Below are positions 36,681 through 46,010 of a stretch of DNA of 64,000 bases, one piece after another. Source of the DNA: Caldilineaceae bacterium SB0661_bin_34 (GTDB taxonomy: Bacteria > Chloroflexota > Anaerolineae > Caldilineales > Caldilineaceae); contig VXMJ01000076.1 of assembly GCA_009841145.1 (NCBI GenBank), positions 1 to 64,000 of the forward strand, in the 5' to 3' direction. How positions within the stretch are numbered: position 1 is the first letter of the stretch; each line of letters opens with the position of its first letter. Both the position numbers and the translations under genes were made by a program. The notes beneath the pieces are model-generated. The model did not search any database and was not told the DNA's origin. It saw nothing but the letters and a program-made list of their open reading frames with translations.

Positions 36681-37625
36681 ATGACCACGGCACGTTTGGC
36701 CAGCGGCTCCCGCCGGGGTCCAGCATGGGACTGGGTCCGCATTCGTCGGGTGTTGCGAAAGTCCCAGTTCCACTTCGGCGTGGCGGTCATCGTCCCCACG
36801 CTGATTTGGTACTTCGTGTTCATGTTCCATCCAATCTTCCAGGCGTTTCGCATCGCCATGGTGGATTACAAGATCCTGGACCCCCAGAACAGTCCCTTCA
36901 TCGGTCTGGGCAACTACCAGAAACTGCTGCTGAACCCCCTGTTTCTGGTGTCCATCAAGAACACGTTCACCTGGACCCTGTATATCTTCCTCTTCATGCT
37001 GCCGATTTCGATGCTGGTGGCCACCACCCTGTCGAATGTGCGGCGGCTGCGGAATCTGTATCAGGCCGTGATCTTCATCCCGGTGGTAGTGTCCCTGGTG
37101 GCCGTGTCCCTGCTGTTTCGCATGGTGATGGATCCCGAAGTGGGCCAGCTGAACCGCATGCTGGACTTCCTGGGCATTCCCCCCTTCAAGTGGATGTCCT
37201 CCAGCCGTTCCGCCCTCGCGGCCATCTCGGGCATTGCGGTATGGAAAAGCATGGGGTTCTACATCGTGCTGCTCACGGCCGGCATGCTGAACATCTCGGA
37301 GGAGGTCATCGACGCCTCCCGGGTGGACGGCGCCAACGAGTGGCAGCGTTTCTGGCGCGTGACCATGCCGCTGCTGTCCCACACCATCATTCTGGTCGTG
37401 GTCCTGCTCACGGTCGGTTCGCTGCAGGAATTCACGTTGCCCTACGTCATGACCGAAGGGGGACCCGGAACCGCCACCTACCTGTACAACCTGCTCATCT
37501 ATGAGGAAGCCTTCACACACATCCGGTTCGGCACGGCCACGGTGGCCGCCCTGTTCCAGTTCGTGTTCATCCTGATTGCCAGCCTGATCCAGATCCGCGT
37601 GCTGCGGCCCAACTGGTCCTATTGA
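36681..37625 (+). CDS. ABC sugar-importer permease, MalF/UgpA-type
   Basis: 314 residues with six hydrophobic helices and the binding-protein-dependent transport signature EVIDASRVDGANEWQRFWRV, the EAA loop that docks on the ATPase. The N-terminal IVPTLIWYFVFMFHPIFQAF is typical of the first permease of CUT1 sugar importers. ATG 36681 (MTTARLA) is preceded by a GAGGACGC stretch; an upstream ATG at 36555 falls in the hairpin region. Its stop overlaps or abuts the start of the second permease. Confidence 0.88.
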   Translation: MTTARLASGSRRGPAWDWVRIRRVLRKSQFHFGVAVIVPTLIWYFVFMFHPIFQAFRIAMVDYKILDPQNSPFIGLGNYQKLLLNPLFLVSIKNTFTWTLYIFLFMLPISMLVATTLSNVRRLRNLYQAVIFIPVVVSLVAVSLLFRMVMDPEVGQLNRMLDFLGIPPFKWMSSSRSALAAISGIAVWKSMGFYIVLLTAGMLNISEEVIDASRVDGANEWQRFWRVTMPLLSHTIILVVVLLTVGSLQEFTLPYVMTEGGPGTATYLYNLLIYEEAFTHIRFGTATVAALFQFVFILIASLIQIRVLRPNWSY

Positions 37626-37636
37626 GAATCCGGGCT

Positions 37637-38503
37637 ATGACCGGCTCCGCTCCCGCCCTCAAACCCGCGCCCCACATAACGTCTCCTTGGCGCAATCTGC
37701 GACAGGGCGTTCTCCATGTGTTTCTGGGATTCATGGCGATCGTGGCCCTGTTTCCCTTCGTGTGGATGGTGTTCGCTTCCTTCAAGCCCTTCAAGGAGCT
37801 GGTGCAATCCAAGGCGCTGTTGCCCATCAACTGGACTACGGAGAACTACACCGAGATCCTCACGCGGGTCAACTTTGAGGTGGCGGTCGCCAACAGCATC
37901 TATTCGGCCGTGACCGTCACCGTGATAACCCTCCTGACCTCGTCGGCTCTGGGCTTTATCTTCGCCAAGTATCGGTTCTGGGGGAAGGAGTACCTCTTCA
38001 TCCTGTTGCTGTCCACCATGATGGTGCCGTTCGCAGTGGTGCTGGTACCGCTTTACATCACGATCGGCGACCTGAACCTGGTCAACAAGCTGTGGGGCTT
38101 CATCATCACCGGGTTGTGGTCCACCTTCGGCGTGTTCCTAATGCGCCAGTTCATGGAGGTCATCCCGTACGAATACCTGGATGCGGCACGGATCGACGGA
38201 GCGTCGGAATGGCGCATCTTCTTCACCATCATCATTCCCCTGTCCACATCGCCCATGGCGGCCCTGGGCATCTTCGCGTTCCTGGCCAACTGGGACAGTT
38301 TCCTGTGGCCCCTGGTGGTCCTCAACACTCCCGACAAGCAGACCCTGCCCCTGTTGCTGGCAGGTTTGCGCAGCATCTACTGGGCCCGGTATGACATGTG
38401 GTCGGCCGGGTCCGTCATGACCACCGTGCCAATCATTTTGGTCTACGCCTTTGCCTCCAAGTATTTCATCCGCGGCATGGCGTTGACCGGCATCAAGGGT
38501 TGA
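37637..38503 (+). CDS. ABC sugar-importer permease, MalG/UgpE-type
   Basis: About 288 residues, six hydrophobic helices, with the EAA loop EYLDAARIDGASEWRIFFTI and the CUT1 permease features FPFVWMVFASFKP at the start and FLANWDSFLWPLVVL late. It pairs with the preceding permease to form the membrane channel. The start may be ATG 37637 or the TTG at 37622, which overlaps the previous stop; the shorter form was chosen because nothing conserved precedes it. The ATP-binding subunit is missing from the operon, as is common when one MsiK-like ATPase serves several importers. Confidence 0.87.
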   Translation: MTGSAPALKPAPHITSPWRNLRQGVLHVFLGFMAIVALFPFVWMVFASFKPFKELVQSKALLPINWTTENYTEILTRVNFEVAVANSIYSAVTVTVITLLTSSALGFIFAKYRFWGKEYLFILLLSTMMVPFAVVLVPLYITIGDLNLVNKLWGFIITGLWSTFGVFLMRQFMEVIPYEYLDAARIDGASEWRIFFTIIIPLSTSPMAALGIFAFLANWDSFLWPLVVLNTPDKQTLPLLLAGLRSIYWARYDMWSAGSVMTTVPIILVYAFASKYFIRGMALTGIKG

Positions 38504-38515
38504 CACCGACTGCCA

Positions 38516-40150
38516 TTGTCCATTGGAAACATCGTAGTGCCCCAACCTCGGGTGGTGCAGGCTCCGGACGCGTCCCGCGTGTTACGGGACGGCATTGACG
38601 TCATCGCAGACCTGCTGGGCGGCATGTTGGGTCCCATGCCGGCAGTGACCATGGATCAGGCCCATGCCGGCTACGGACTGGATGCGCTGGATGACGCCCC
38701 CACCGTGGCGCGGCGCATCATCAGCCTGGGGGATCCGCAGGTGGACGTCTCCGCGATGCTGCTCCGCAATCTGGTCTGGCAGATGGAGGAAAACCTGGGA
38801 GACGGTGGGGCCATGGTTGCCGTGCTCACCCAGGCCTTGGTGCACGACACGCTGCGGCTTGTGGAAGGCGGAGTGTCGCCGACGCGCCTGGCTACCGGAC
38901 TGCGTCGCGCCGTGGATTTGGTGGAGGCAGCGCTCACCTCCCTCGTCCAGCCCGTATGCGACGAAGACCAATTGGCACTGACTGCCAAGACCGTGACTGG
39001 ACACGACGCAGCCGCCTTGCTGATTGGCGAAATGCTCTATGTGATGGGTCCCGATGCCATCATCGACGTTGAAGAGCACTTTGGCCGAGTGCTGGAGAGT
39101 CGCTACACGGTTGGTGCCGCCTTCAAGGCGTCGCCGGCGCATTGGAGCCACCCGGAAGGCAAGGCGGACCGTCTGCAAATGAACGACTGCCTTGTGGCAG
39201 CGGTCGACGGTGAACTGGCCGACGACGACGATATGCTCGCCCTGATGACCGCCGCGTTGTATGCCCGAAAAGGCAACCTGCTGATTTTAGCGCGGGGTTT
39301 CAGTGAGACCATGGTGGCTTGGCTGGCCCTGAACGACCGAAACTCCAACAGTCCCGTGGCGGTATCCGGGGTTGTGTTCGACCCCACACCTTCGGCCGCG
39401 GATTGTCCCTATGAGGACCTGACCTTCCTCACGGGTGCCACCATCCTGAGTTTGCCCTTCACGAAACCCGTGGGCCAGGTGCAACCCGACGACTTGGGGC
39501 ACGCGGTCACCGTGGATGTATCCCGGGAAGGGATTCGGATCGTGCCCGAACCCCACCGCGCAGCAAGGATCCATGAATGCGCGCGCCAACTGCGGGCCAA
39601 GCGCGATCTTCTGGATGCCGAAGATCCGTCAGCCGATTGGTTGCGGCGACGCATTGCCGCCATGGACCTGGGATCGGGTCAGGTCCGCGTGGGAGCCGAT
39701 ACGGATGTGGAACGCGAGTGGCTGAAACGGATATTGGAACGGGGGATCCGCTCGGTGGGCCATGCCTTGAGGGAAGGGGTGGTGCCAGGAGGTGGATTCG
39801 GTTACGTGCACGCAGCCAAGGAATTCCGCGAAGTGACCGGCCTCCATCCAGAGGAGCAGATGGGACTCGACTGCGCTTGCAGGGCGCTGGACACACCGGC
39901 CCTGCGCATCATGGCGAATGCAGGTGTTCAGGCACCCGGCGTGAAGCTGGAGGCAATCCGCGAAGCGGGCAGTCCCTTTGCCTGCGATGTCCTGACCGGT
40001 GCCGCGGTTGACTCCTTTGTCGAAGGATTGATGGACCCCCTTCCGGTGGTGCGGGAGGCGTTCAGGCTGGCAGTGGCCGGAGCCGTCACCACCCTCACGA
40101 TCGACACCCTGGTATTACGACGCAATCCTCCCAAGATGGCCAAGCCATAA
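38516..40150 (+). CDS. divergent GroEL-like (group I chaperonin fold) protein
   Basis: 544 residues with the outline of GroEL: GDGGAMVAVLTQAL near residue 95 in place of GDGTTTATVLAQ, an apical-domain-like middle (LLILARGFSETMVAWLALN), and REGVVPGGGFGYVHAA near 418-433 matching EGVVPGGG. The conserved aspartate that precedes this block in GroEL (the ATP-hydrolysis residue of the VDDALxAT segment) is replaced, since the sequence reads RGIRSVGHAL, and the GGM tail is absent. It starts with TTG 13 bases after the second permease, so it belongs to the sugar-uptake operon. It is unlikely to be the housekeeping chaperonin (no groES adjacent); an assembly or scaffold role is conceivable but unproven. 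Confidence 0.72.
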   Translation: MSIGNIVVPQPRVVQAPDASRVLRDGIDVIADLLGGMLGPMPAVTMDQAHAGYGLDALDDAPTVARRIISLGDPQVDVSAMLLRNLVWQMEENLGDGGAMVAVLTQALVHDTLRLVEGGVSPTRLATGLRRAVDLVEAALTSLVQPVCDEDQLALTAKTVTGHDAAALLIGEMLYVMGPDAIIDVEEHFGRVLESRYTVGAAFKASPAHWSHPEGKADRLQMNDCLVAAVDGELADDDDMLALMTAALYARKGNLLILARGFSETMVAWLALNDRNSNSPVAVSGVVFDPTPSAADCPYEDLTFLTGATILSLPFTKPVGQVQPDDLGHAVTVDVSREGIRIVPEPHRAARIHECARQLRAKRDLLDAEDPSADWLRRRIAAMDLGSGQVRVGADTDVEREWLKRILERGIRSVGHALREGVVPGGGFGYVHAAKEFREVTGLHPEEQMGLDCACRALDTPALRIMANAGVQAPGVKLEAIREAGSPFACDVLTGAAVDSFVEGLMDPLPVVREAFRLAVAGAVTTLTIDTLVLRRNPPKMAKP

Positions 40151-40452
40151 CCTTGGGACTGGTGAAGTCGGCATGACATACCGGCTTGGCAGTAGTCCGA
40201 TTTTGTTGAACGGTAGATACCCCGCACACTGCCTGAATTAGAATCGCGTTCCGATGGTGGGCACCATCGACACTCCCGGGAAGGGTTGGAGGCAATCCGA
40301 TGGTTGGCTGACCAACCACAGTCAAAGCTGCGGGGTTCCGTGGCGTGGCGGGAGAAGCATCCGAGTGTGTCAAGGTGTATGTCCCTCCTTCACCTTGTCT
40401 TCTGTGACAACGCGTTGACAGGCGTTGTCGCAAAACGCGTCTCACCGCCGTC
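40151..40452. other. about 300 bases without a recognisable gene
   Basis: Left border of the accessory island. Nothing recognisable on either strand. Confidence 0.45.
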
Positions 40453-40578
40453 TTGAAACTGAAACAGTACACCCTTGGCAATGTGTGGAAACCCTGGATG
40501 TACGAGAACGCCGCCAAGTTCCTGCGTGACGACGAGGATTACTTCCGGTTCATTTGGACCGAAATCATGGAGCGTTGA
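40453..40578 (+). pseudogene. C-terminal fragment of a phage tail-region gene
   Basis: A 41-residue open stretch (LKLKQYTLGNVWKPWMYENA...) without its own start, in frame to a TGA at 40576. Its position directly before a small ORF and a tape-measure-like fragment matches the order tail-assembly gene, small gene, tape-measure gene in siphophages. The earlier part of the gene is lost. Identity is inferred from context only. Confidence 0.4.
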
Positions 40579-40579
40579 C

Positions 40580-40870
40580 ATGGCCCGCTACCGCCTACGA
40601 CTGCACCTGCCGGACGGTGACCAATGGGACGTGTCCGTGGACGAGTCCAACCGCTGGGAACTGCCCGCCGACGCATTCGAAACCGAAGAGGATCGGGCTG
40701 ACGCCGCCGAGGCCGTGGCAGGCAAGGTGGCCGACAGCCTGTTGACCGACCCGCCCGGCTACCTGCCCATGTTCGCCATGCGCTACGCTATCCAGGCATT
40801 GACGGCGTATCCGGGTTCCGAACCCCTGTTCGAAGTGCCGTTCACCGACGATCCACTGGTGCACTACTGA
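40580..40870 (+). CDS. small acidic protein, probable phage tail-region ORF
   Basis: 96 residues (MARYRLRLHLPDGDQWDVSVDE...), rich in aspartate and glutamate, no membrane segment. Its ATG is one base after the preceding stop and its TGA overlaps the ATG of the next ORF (TGATGA), the tight packing of phage genes. No domain recognised. It may be intact but sits in a remnant. Confidence 0.5.
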   Translation: MARYRLRLHLPDGDQWDVSVDESNRWELPADAFETEEDRADAAEAVAGKVADSLLTDPPGYLPMFAMRYAIQALTAYPGSEPLFEVPFTDDPLVHY

Positions 40871-41103
40871 TGACGACCTCACTCGGTGCCGCCGAAGGCC
40901 GCATAGAGGTCAACACCGGTCCGGCCAAGGCGTCGTTACGCGACTTGGACCGCACCATGAAACAGACTGCGGAACGCAGTCATGCAGGGTTCCAGTCGGT
41001 GATACGCACCGCCAAGATCATGGGTGCGGCCATCACGGCCGTTGACACCACCGCTGCCAAGGAAGATGCGGCGTGGGTGATTCAGACACTGCCAAGGCAG
41101 TGA
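40870..41103 (+). pseudogene. N-terminal fragment resembling a phage tail tape-measure protein
   Basis: 77 codons. The start (AAEGRIEVNTGPAKASLRDL..TMKQTAERSHAGFQSV..MGAAITAV) resembles the first residues of tail tape-measure proteins (xGRIxIDTSxAxxxLRxLDxxM). A full protein would be 600 residues or more, whereas this one stops after about 60 homologous residues where the next gene begins, so it was cut by insertion or deletion at about 41060-41103. Confidence 0.5.
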
Positions 41104-41105
41104 CG

Positions 41106-42858
41106 ATGGACGAGAGTCATAACCTCAAGTGGAAGTCGTCCTGGCGAGACGAGTACCTGAAGTGGATCTGCGGGTTTGCAAACGCTCAGGGCGGCCTGTT
41201 GGTCATCGGCAAGAACGACCGTGGTGAGGCCGTTGGCGTGAAGGACCCATTGCGGTTGTTGGAGGAGATACCCAACAAGACACAGTCCCTTTTGGGTATC
41301 GTCGTCAACGTGGACCTCCAATCGGAGGAGCGTGGCGAGTACCTGGAAATCAGGACCTGGAAATCAGGGTCGAGCCTCATCCCAATCCAATCAGCTACAA
41401 GGGCGAGTACCACTACCGCAGCGGCAGTACCAAGCAGGTCCTGAGAGGCGCAGCGCTGAACCGATTCCTGCTCGGCAAGCATGGCCGCAACTGGGACGAC
41501 ACGCCGATGCCGGGTATTGGACTTCGCGATCTGGACGGCCGAACGTTGGACGAGTTTCGGCAGCGAGGTGTCGCCAGCGACCACATGCCAGCCACGATCG
41601 TCGGCGAGTCCGACGGTAATCTGATCGAACTGCTGCATCTGCGCGAAGGCGAGCATCTGCGGCGCGCCGCGGTGCTGCTGTTCCATCCCAACCCGATGCG
41701 CTTCTTCGCGGGTGCGTTTGTGAAGATCGGCTACTTCAGATCGGAAACGGAGCTCGCGTACCAAGACGTTGTTGAAGGCAGTTTGTTCGTCCAGGTTGAC
41801 CGTACCGTTGACCTGCTGCGCACGAAGTACTCAAAGGCGGAGGTCTCCTACGAGGGCATCTTCCGCCGGGAGACCCCGCCGGCTCCTGGCGAAGCACTGC
41901 GCGAAGCAGTGCTGAACGCAGTCGCCCATCGGGACTACAGCAACCCGGCACCGATTCAGATCCGCGTGTACGACGACCGTATTTCGTTGTGGAACCCGGG
42001 GACCTTGCCTTTCGACTGGACCCTGGACAAGCTCTTGGGAACACATCCTGCGGCACCGCACAATCCGGGTATCGCGAATGCGTTTTTCCGCGCCGGCATG
42101 ATCGAGGCATGGGGACGCGGCATCAGCCATATAGTCGAGACCTGCCAAGTGACCGGCACGGCCCAACCAAAGTGGTTCGTGGAACCCGACGGGTGGCGAC
42201 TGGAATTCGTATTCACGGAATCGGCAGAACTGTCCACCGACGATGAGGGGCGGGGAACCGGCACCTTAACCTTCACGGCTGCACAAGGTACATCGAAACA
42301 GCCAGAGTCACGGCCAGAGTTGAAGCCAGAGTCGCAGCCAGAGTCGCTGGCGGCCAGAGTGCTCCGGCAACTGGCGAATGGACCGATGTCCAAGGCGGAC
42401 CTGTCCCGCAACCTGGGACAGAAGCACGTTTCCGGCCAACTCAACAAGGTACTCCGCAGCCTCCTGGCCCATGGCACCGTTGAATACACAATCCCTGAAA
42501 GGCCCCAGAGCCCACTACAGAAGTACCGCCTGGCGGACGCGGGAGCGGTAGATAAACCATCCTCCAACGATGAGGACCGAGGAACCGGTACCTCAACTCT
42601 CGCAGCTGCACAAGGCACATCAAAACAGTCAGAGTCACGGCTAGATCCGCAGCTAGAGTCACAGTCAGAGTCACTGACGGCCAGAGTGCTCCGGCAACTG
42701 GCGGATGGGCCGATGTCCAAGGTGGACCTGTCCCGCAATCTGGGACAGAAGCGCGTTTCCGGTCAGCTCAACAAGGTGATCCGCAACCTCCTGGCCCATA
42801 CACAATCTCCGAGAAGCCCCAAAGCCGACAACAAAAGTATCGCCTGTCGGGGGTGTGA
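41106..42858 (+). pseudogene. AlbA/Schlafen-type DNA-binding protein (COG2865) with frameshifts
   Basis: The first frame reads WRDEYLKWICGFANAQGGLLVIG, the start of an AlbA_2 (divergent AAA-4) domain. At 41341-41368 a 14-base unit (ACCTGGAAATCAGG) is tandemly duplicated, shifting the frame. Removing one copy restores EYLEIRVEPHPNPISYKGEY with the following frame, which continues to YHYRSGSTKQVLRGAALNRF, REAVLNAVAHRDYSNP and FRAGMIEAWGRGI, all family marks. A C-terminal winged-helix unit (RVLRQLANGPMSKADLSRNL) with its linker is present twice; the second copy lost 13 bases, changing its end. Family members are transcriptional regulators or helicase-like proteins often found in defence and phage regions. 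Not functional as written unless the 14-base repeat contracts. Confidence 0.75.
41341..41368 (+). repeat. 14-base tandem duplication causing a frameshift
   Basis: ACCTGGAAATCAGG occurs twice without interruption. One copy less puts the two halves of the AlbA-type gene into a single reading frame. Confidence 0.9.
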
Positions 42859-43136
42859 CTCCAGAAAATGATGTTTGGGTCATGAGAGGAGCTTCCTGCA
42901 CGGAACGAAGCACCCAATCCTACCCATGGCCGGTGCCGTCCAATTGGAATGTGATTACCTTGGGCCTCTTCATCTTTTCTGCTCCTAGGCCACCGTTAAC
43001 GAAACTCAAACATTGTCAGTGCCTCCACAATCCACAGGACGAGGAGAGCAGTGCTATACTCAAAACACTGCTCTGCATCACCGAATCAGAAAACCACCAT
43101 TACCAACTACACCTTGACAAAGAGGAGGTAGCAACA

Positions 43137-44018
43137 ATGGCCAGACGCATTAATGTCTCACGGTTACGGAACCAACTGCGCCAGGCAGATAACCAACGCC
43201 GACGGGCTGTGCAGAAAGTCAATTCTGAGATTCGAAAATACAACAATCAAGCTCGAGCCCACAACGCGCGTGTCAACACCGCAATCAACACCTACAACCG
43301 TCAAGTTCGACAATACAATGCAAGGGTAAGAGCTAATCAGTCTCGTCTACAATCAGCATTTCAACATTTGTCTCGGCAGACTGTTACGGTCCGTTACACC
43401 ATAGTCTATCGCTCTACACTGGAACTTGCCGCTGCATACGAAACACTAAATACAAGCAACGCGGATCCCTTCCTTTCAGATCTTGCTGAACGGGAAACAG
43501 CGAATAGCGCTCAAGTGCTGAATAGTCTCCTTGAGGAGAATGATGATCCATCAGGCATCACGACAGACTCGACAGATTCCAAGATCACTCATGTATTAGC
43601 CACTATCTCTCCTGACCTCAATAACCGTTGGGATGGCGCGCTGTTTGCCCTTGATCCAAACAATCCTGATGCAGCACGGCATTTCTGCGCAAGTTCAAGA
43701 GAAATCATTACGGCTATTCTTGATATCGAAGCACCTAATGCAGATGTGATCCAGCTTTTGCCAAATTGCCAACTTACACCGCAAGGAATGCCAACAAGGA
43801 GATCCAAAATGAAATTTCTGCTTTGTCGGCAAGGTAGTGCACATGAAACTCTTGAGGAATTTGCAGATGCCAATATCTCTGATGTGGTGAATCTATTCCA
43901 GGTACTTAACACTGGAACCCATGGTGCTGCTGGAGCATACTCAACAACCCAATTGACGGCGATCAAAGATCGTGTTGAAGGTGCTATTGAATTCATTTGC
44001 GCAGTTGCGCGCCCTTAA
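43137..44018 (+). CDS. coiled-coil protein with putative pPIWI-associated-nuclease-like C-terminal domain
   Basis: 293 residues from ATG 43137, preceded by a strong ribosome site (AGAGGAGG). Residues 5-80 are a charged, N/Q/R-rich probable coiled coil with repeats such as YNNQARAHNARVN and YNRQVRQYNARVRA. The C-terminal part (about 155-293) has RWDGALFALDPNNPDAARH, ASSREIITAIL and LNTGTHGAAGAYSTTQL, which resembles the predicted nuclease domain found beside prokaryotic Argonaute-like (pPIWI) genes. The gene is clearly poorer in G+C than its neighbours (sampled lines 40-55%), a sign of transfer. It lies between the AlbA-type pseudogene and transposase debris, near a type III R-M system, so a defence role is plausible. 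The domain call is from memory of the family pattern and moderate at best. Confidence 0.5.
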   Translation: MARRINVSRLRNQLRQADNQRRRAVQKVNSEIRKYNNQARAHNARVNTAINTYNRQVRQYNARVRANQSRLQSAFQHLSRQTVTVRYTIVYRSTLELAAAYETLNTSNADPFLSDLAERETANSAQVLNSLLEENDDPSGITTDSTDSKITHVLATISPDLNNRWDGALFALDPNNPDAARHFCASSREIITAILDIEAPNADVIQLLPNCQLTPQGMPTRRSKMKFLLCRQGSAHETLEEFADANISDVVNLFQVLNTGTHGAAGAYSTTQLTAIKDRVEGAIEFICAVARP

Positions 44019-44138
44019 GCTGGGCTTTGTGCAAAGTAGGGGTATGTATCGATAGCGAAAGGCAGGATGGCATGATGCACCGAAGTATCACCAAAGGTTC
44101 CTCATGCCCAATCTGCCACTCCCGTTATACCATTGCTG

Positions 44139-44510
44139 GAGCCCTTCGCGCCTCTCTTTGCCCCCCGTACCTGGCGCAAGGTATGGATCCTGCTGACGGG
44201 GGTCATTCCGGCCCCCGGCCGGCACACGGTGTCCACGGCCTTGTATGCCGCCGCTGGCTGCCCGACCGCGAGCAGGTAATCGGGGACCGAACCTACGCGA
44301 CCCTGCGGTTACTGGCCGCCTGTCAGGACATGACCCCACTCGTCACCGTCCTGTTCCGGCTGCGCCTGGATGCGGTCTCCTCCATGATCCACGCCCGCCA
44401 CAAGCCGCATGGTATGTCAAGACCGTCCCCACGTTCTCCGACATCCTGGCCTGCGTCCACCATGTCCTCTGGACCCGGATCCCGCCTTTTTCCATGTCCC
44501 CAGCAGGGCA
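44139..44510 (+). pseudogene. DDE transposase remnant (IS701/IS4-superfamily-like)
   Basis: One frame begins EPFAPLFAPRTWRKVWILLT then GVIPAPGRHTVSTALYAAAG, the N terminus of DDE transposases of this group, and stops after about 45 codons. Another frame further on has TFSDILACVHHVLWTRIPPF, like their C terminus. The central catalytic part is deleted and frames are broken. No ends were identified. Confidence 0.5.
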
Positions 44511-44525
44511 AACGCAAAGTCGGTT

Positions 44526-45600
44526 TCAGGGCAGTGCGGCGGCCAGGATCCAGGGTTGTCGTCCGATGCGATCGCGCAGCAGGCCGATGGACACGTCCAT
44601 TTCAAGTTTCCGTTGGATCGTGCGCACCATGTTCAGGGCGGCCCGGCGCAGGACGCCCATGACGTCAGACGCGTTCCCCTTGCGCATGCGACAGTCGTCC
44701 TCCCGGAACTGCACGTCCAGGGTGCGGTGCAGGCCATTCCTGCCCCTCCAGTGGCCGCGCATGAGCTCTTGCAGGGCCTCCGCGTGCGGGGGGCGGCTGG
44801 CGATGTAGTAGCGCACCGAACGCTGCCGACGGCCGCCGGGTCCCCGGCGCTCCGCCTGAACGCGGACCAAGCTGCGGATGCCGGGCCACTGTTCGGGGTC
44901 GGCCACCCGTTCGCAGAGGCCGGGGCCGCCCAGCACCATGCAGAGGCGCCGCTCGCGGCGGCCGCCGTTGCGCTCGACGGTCTCGCAAGCGGTCCCCGGC
45001 CTCCGGCTTGAAGGTTCCCCGGTCGGCATCGGCCGCCCGCAGGGCCTGCACGATGGCCCGCTGGCAGCCGGCGGCATCGATCGTGACCACGGCCCTCTCC
45101 AGGTGAATGCGGTCGAGCAGGCGGGGAATGGCCGTGATCTCGTTGCTCTTGGCGTCGCACGCCTCCTGGGCCAGGGTCAGCCCCTCCCGCACCAGGAAGG
45201 CGCCAGCCATGTGCAGGGGGCGGAGGCCGTCGGCCCGGTCGCCCGAACGGCGCGCCAGCTTGCCCCGTCCAAGGCCAGGATCAGTTCCTTGAGTCCGGGC
45301 AGGCTGGTGCCGTCCAACAGCCACAGGGCCGCCTTCATGGTCGTCTCCGGATCCAGCCGCTGGACCCGGCGCAGGCAGGTGTCGCGGGACGGGGTGGTCT
45401 CGCCTAGGGGCAGCCACAGTCAGAACCAGGCCCGGTGGTCGTGCGTGAAGGCGGCCACGGCCGCCATGCTATCGGCGTCCCCGGCCAGGGCTACGAGCAG
45501 CGTGACCAGGAGCAGGGGCAGGGGATGGCGCACGTCCCGCGGGTCGCTCGGATCGGACAGCGTGGCCAGGAGGGCGGGGTCGAGACATGCGACAATATAG
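44526..45600 (-). pseudogene. ISAs1-family transposase, decayed
   Basis: On the minus strand three frames together cover an ISAs1 (H-repeat) transposase: N-terminal PSDPRDVRHPLPLLLVTLLV from about 45570, middle CDAKSNEITAIPRLLDRIHL..AVVTIDAAGCQRAIV near 45050-45190, and C-terminal LDVQFREDDCRMRKGNASDV near 44700. At least two frameshifts separate them. In the conserved HWxxEN segment the glutamate is arginine (HWRGRNGLH), so even the restored protein would probably be inactive. Confidence 0.75.
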
Positions 45601-46010
45601 GTGATGGAGGTTGCCGTGGGGCCTGTAAGGATAAGCAACACCCCACAGGATGCACGGCGGCCCTCTTTTTTGCTGCTTTCGGCGGCCCGGAACCAACTGC
45701 CGGCATGGATGATCCGTACCGGCTTAACTCCAATCAACGGTGGATTTGTTCCGTGTCCGGGGACCGCGGCCAATGTCCCGAACCGACCCTTCACCGCTCC
45801 GTTTCACCCCCGACCCGCGACTTTGCGCTTGCCCTGGCTGAAGACCGAAACCGGCACCCTCAACTTCGGACACCTGATGGCCCAGGGCATGGCCTGAACC
45901 ACGCACGGAGCGGAACCCCGCTGGCAAGGAGGCTACCGATGACGGCCTGCCACCAATATCAACGAGATTGAAACAGTGCCATATTAGGAATATCCTTCCA
46001 GAGCATCGCG
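45601..46010. other. about 410 bases of transposon debris or spacer
   Basis: Lies between the ISAs1 remnant and the end of the type III restriction gene. Short frames only; none recognised. Confidence 0.4.

Noticed and set aside
42241-42858. Possible CRISPR-like or minisatellite array at the repeats of the AlbA-type gene
   Set aside because: There are only two copies, they are coding and about 320 bases long; it is a duplicated protein domain.
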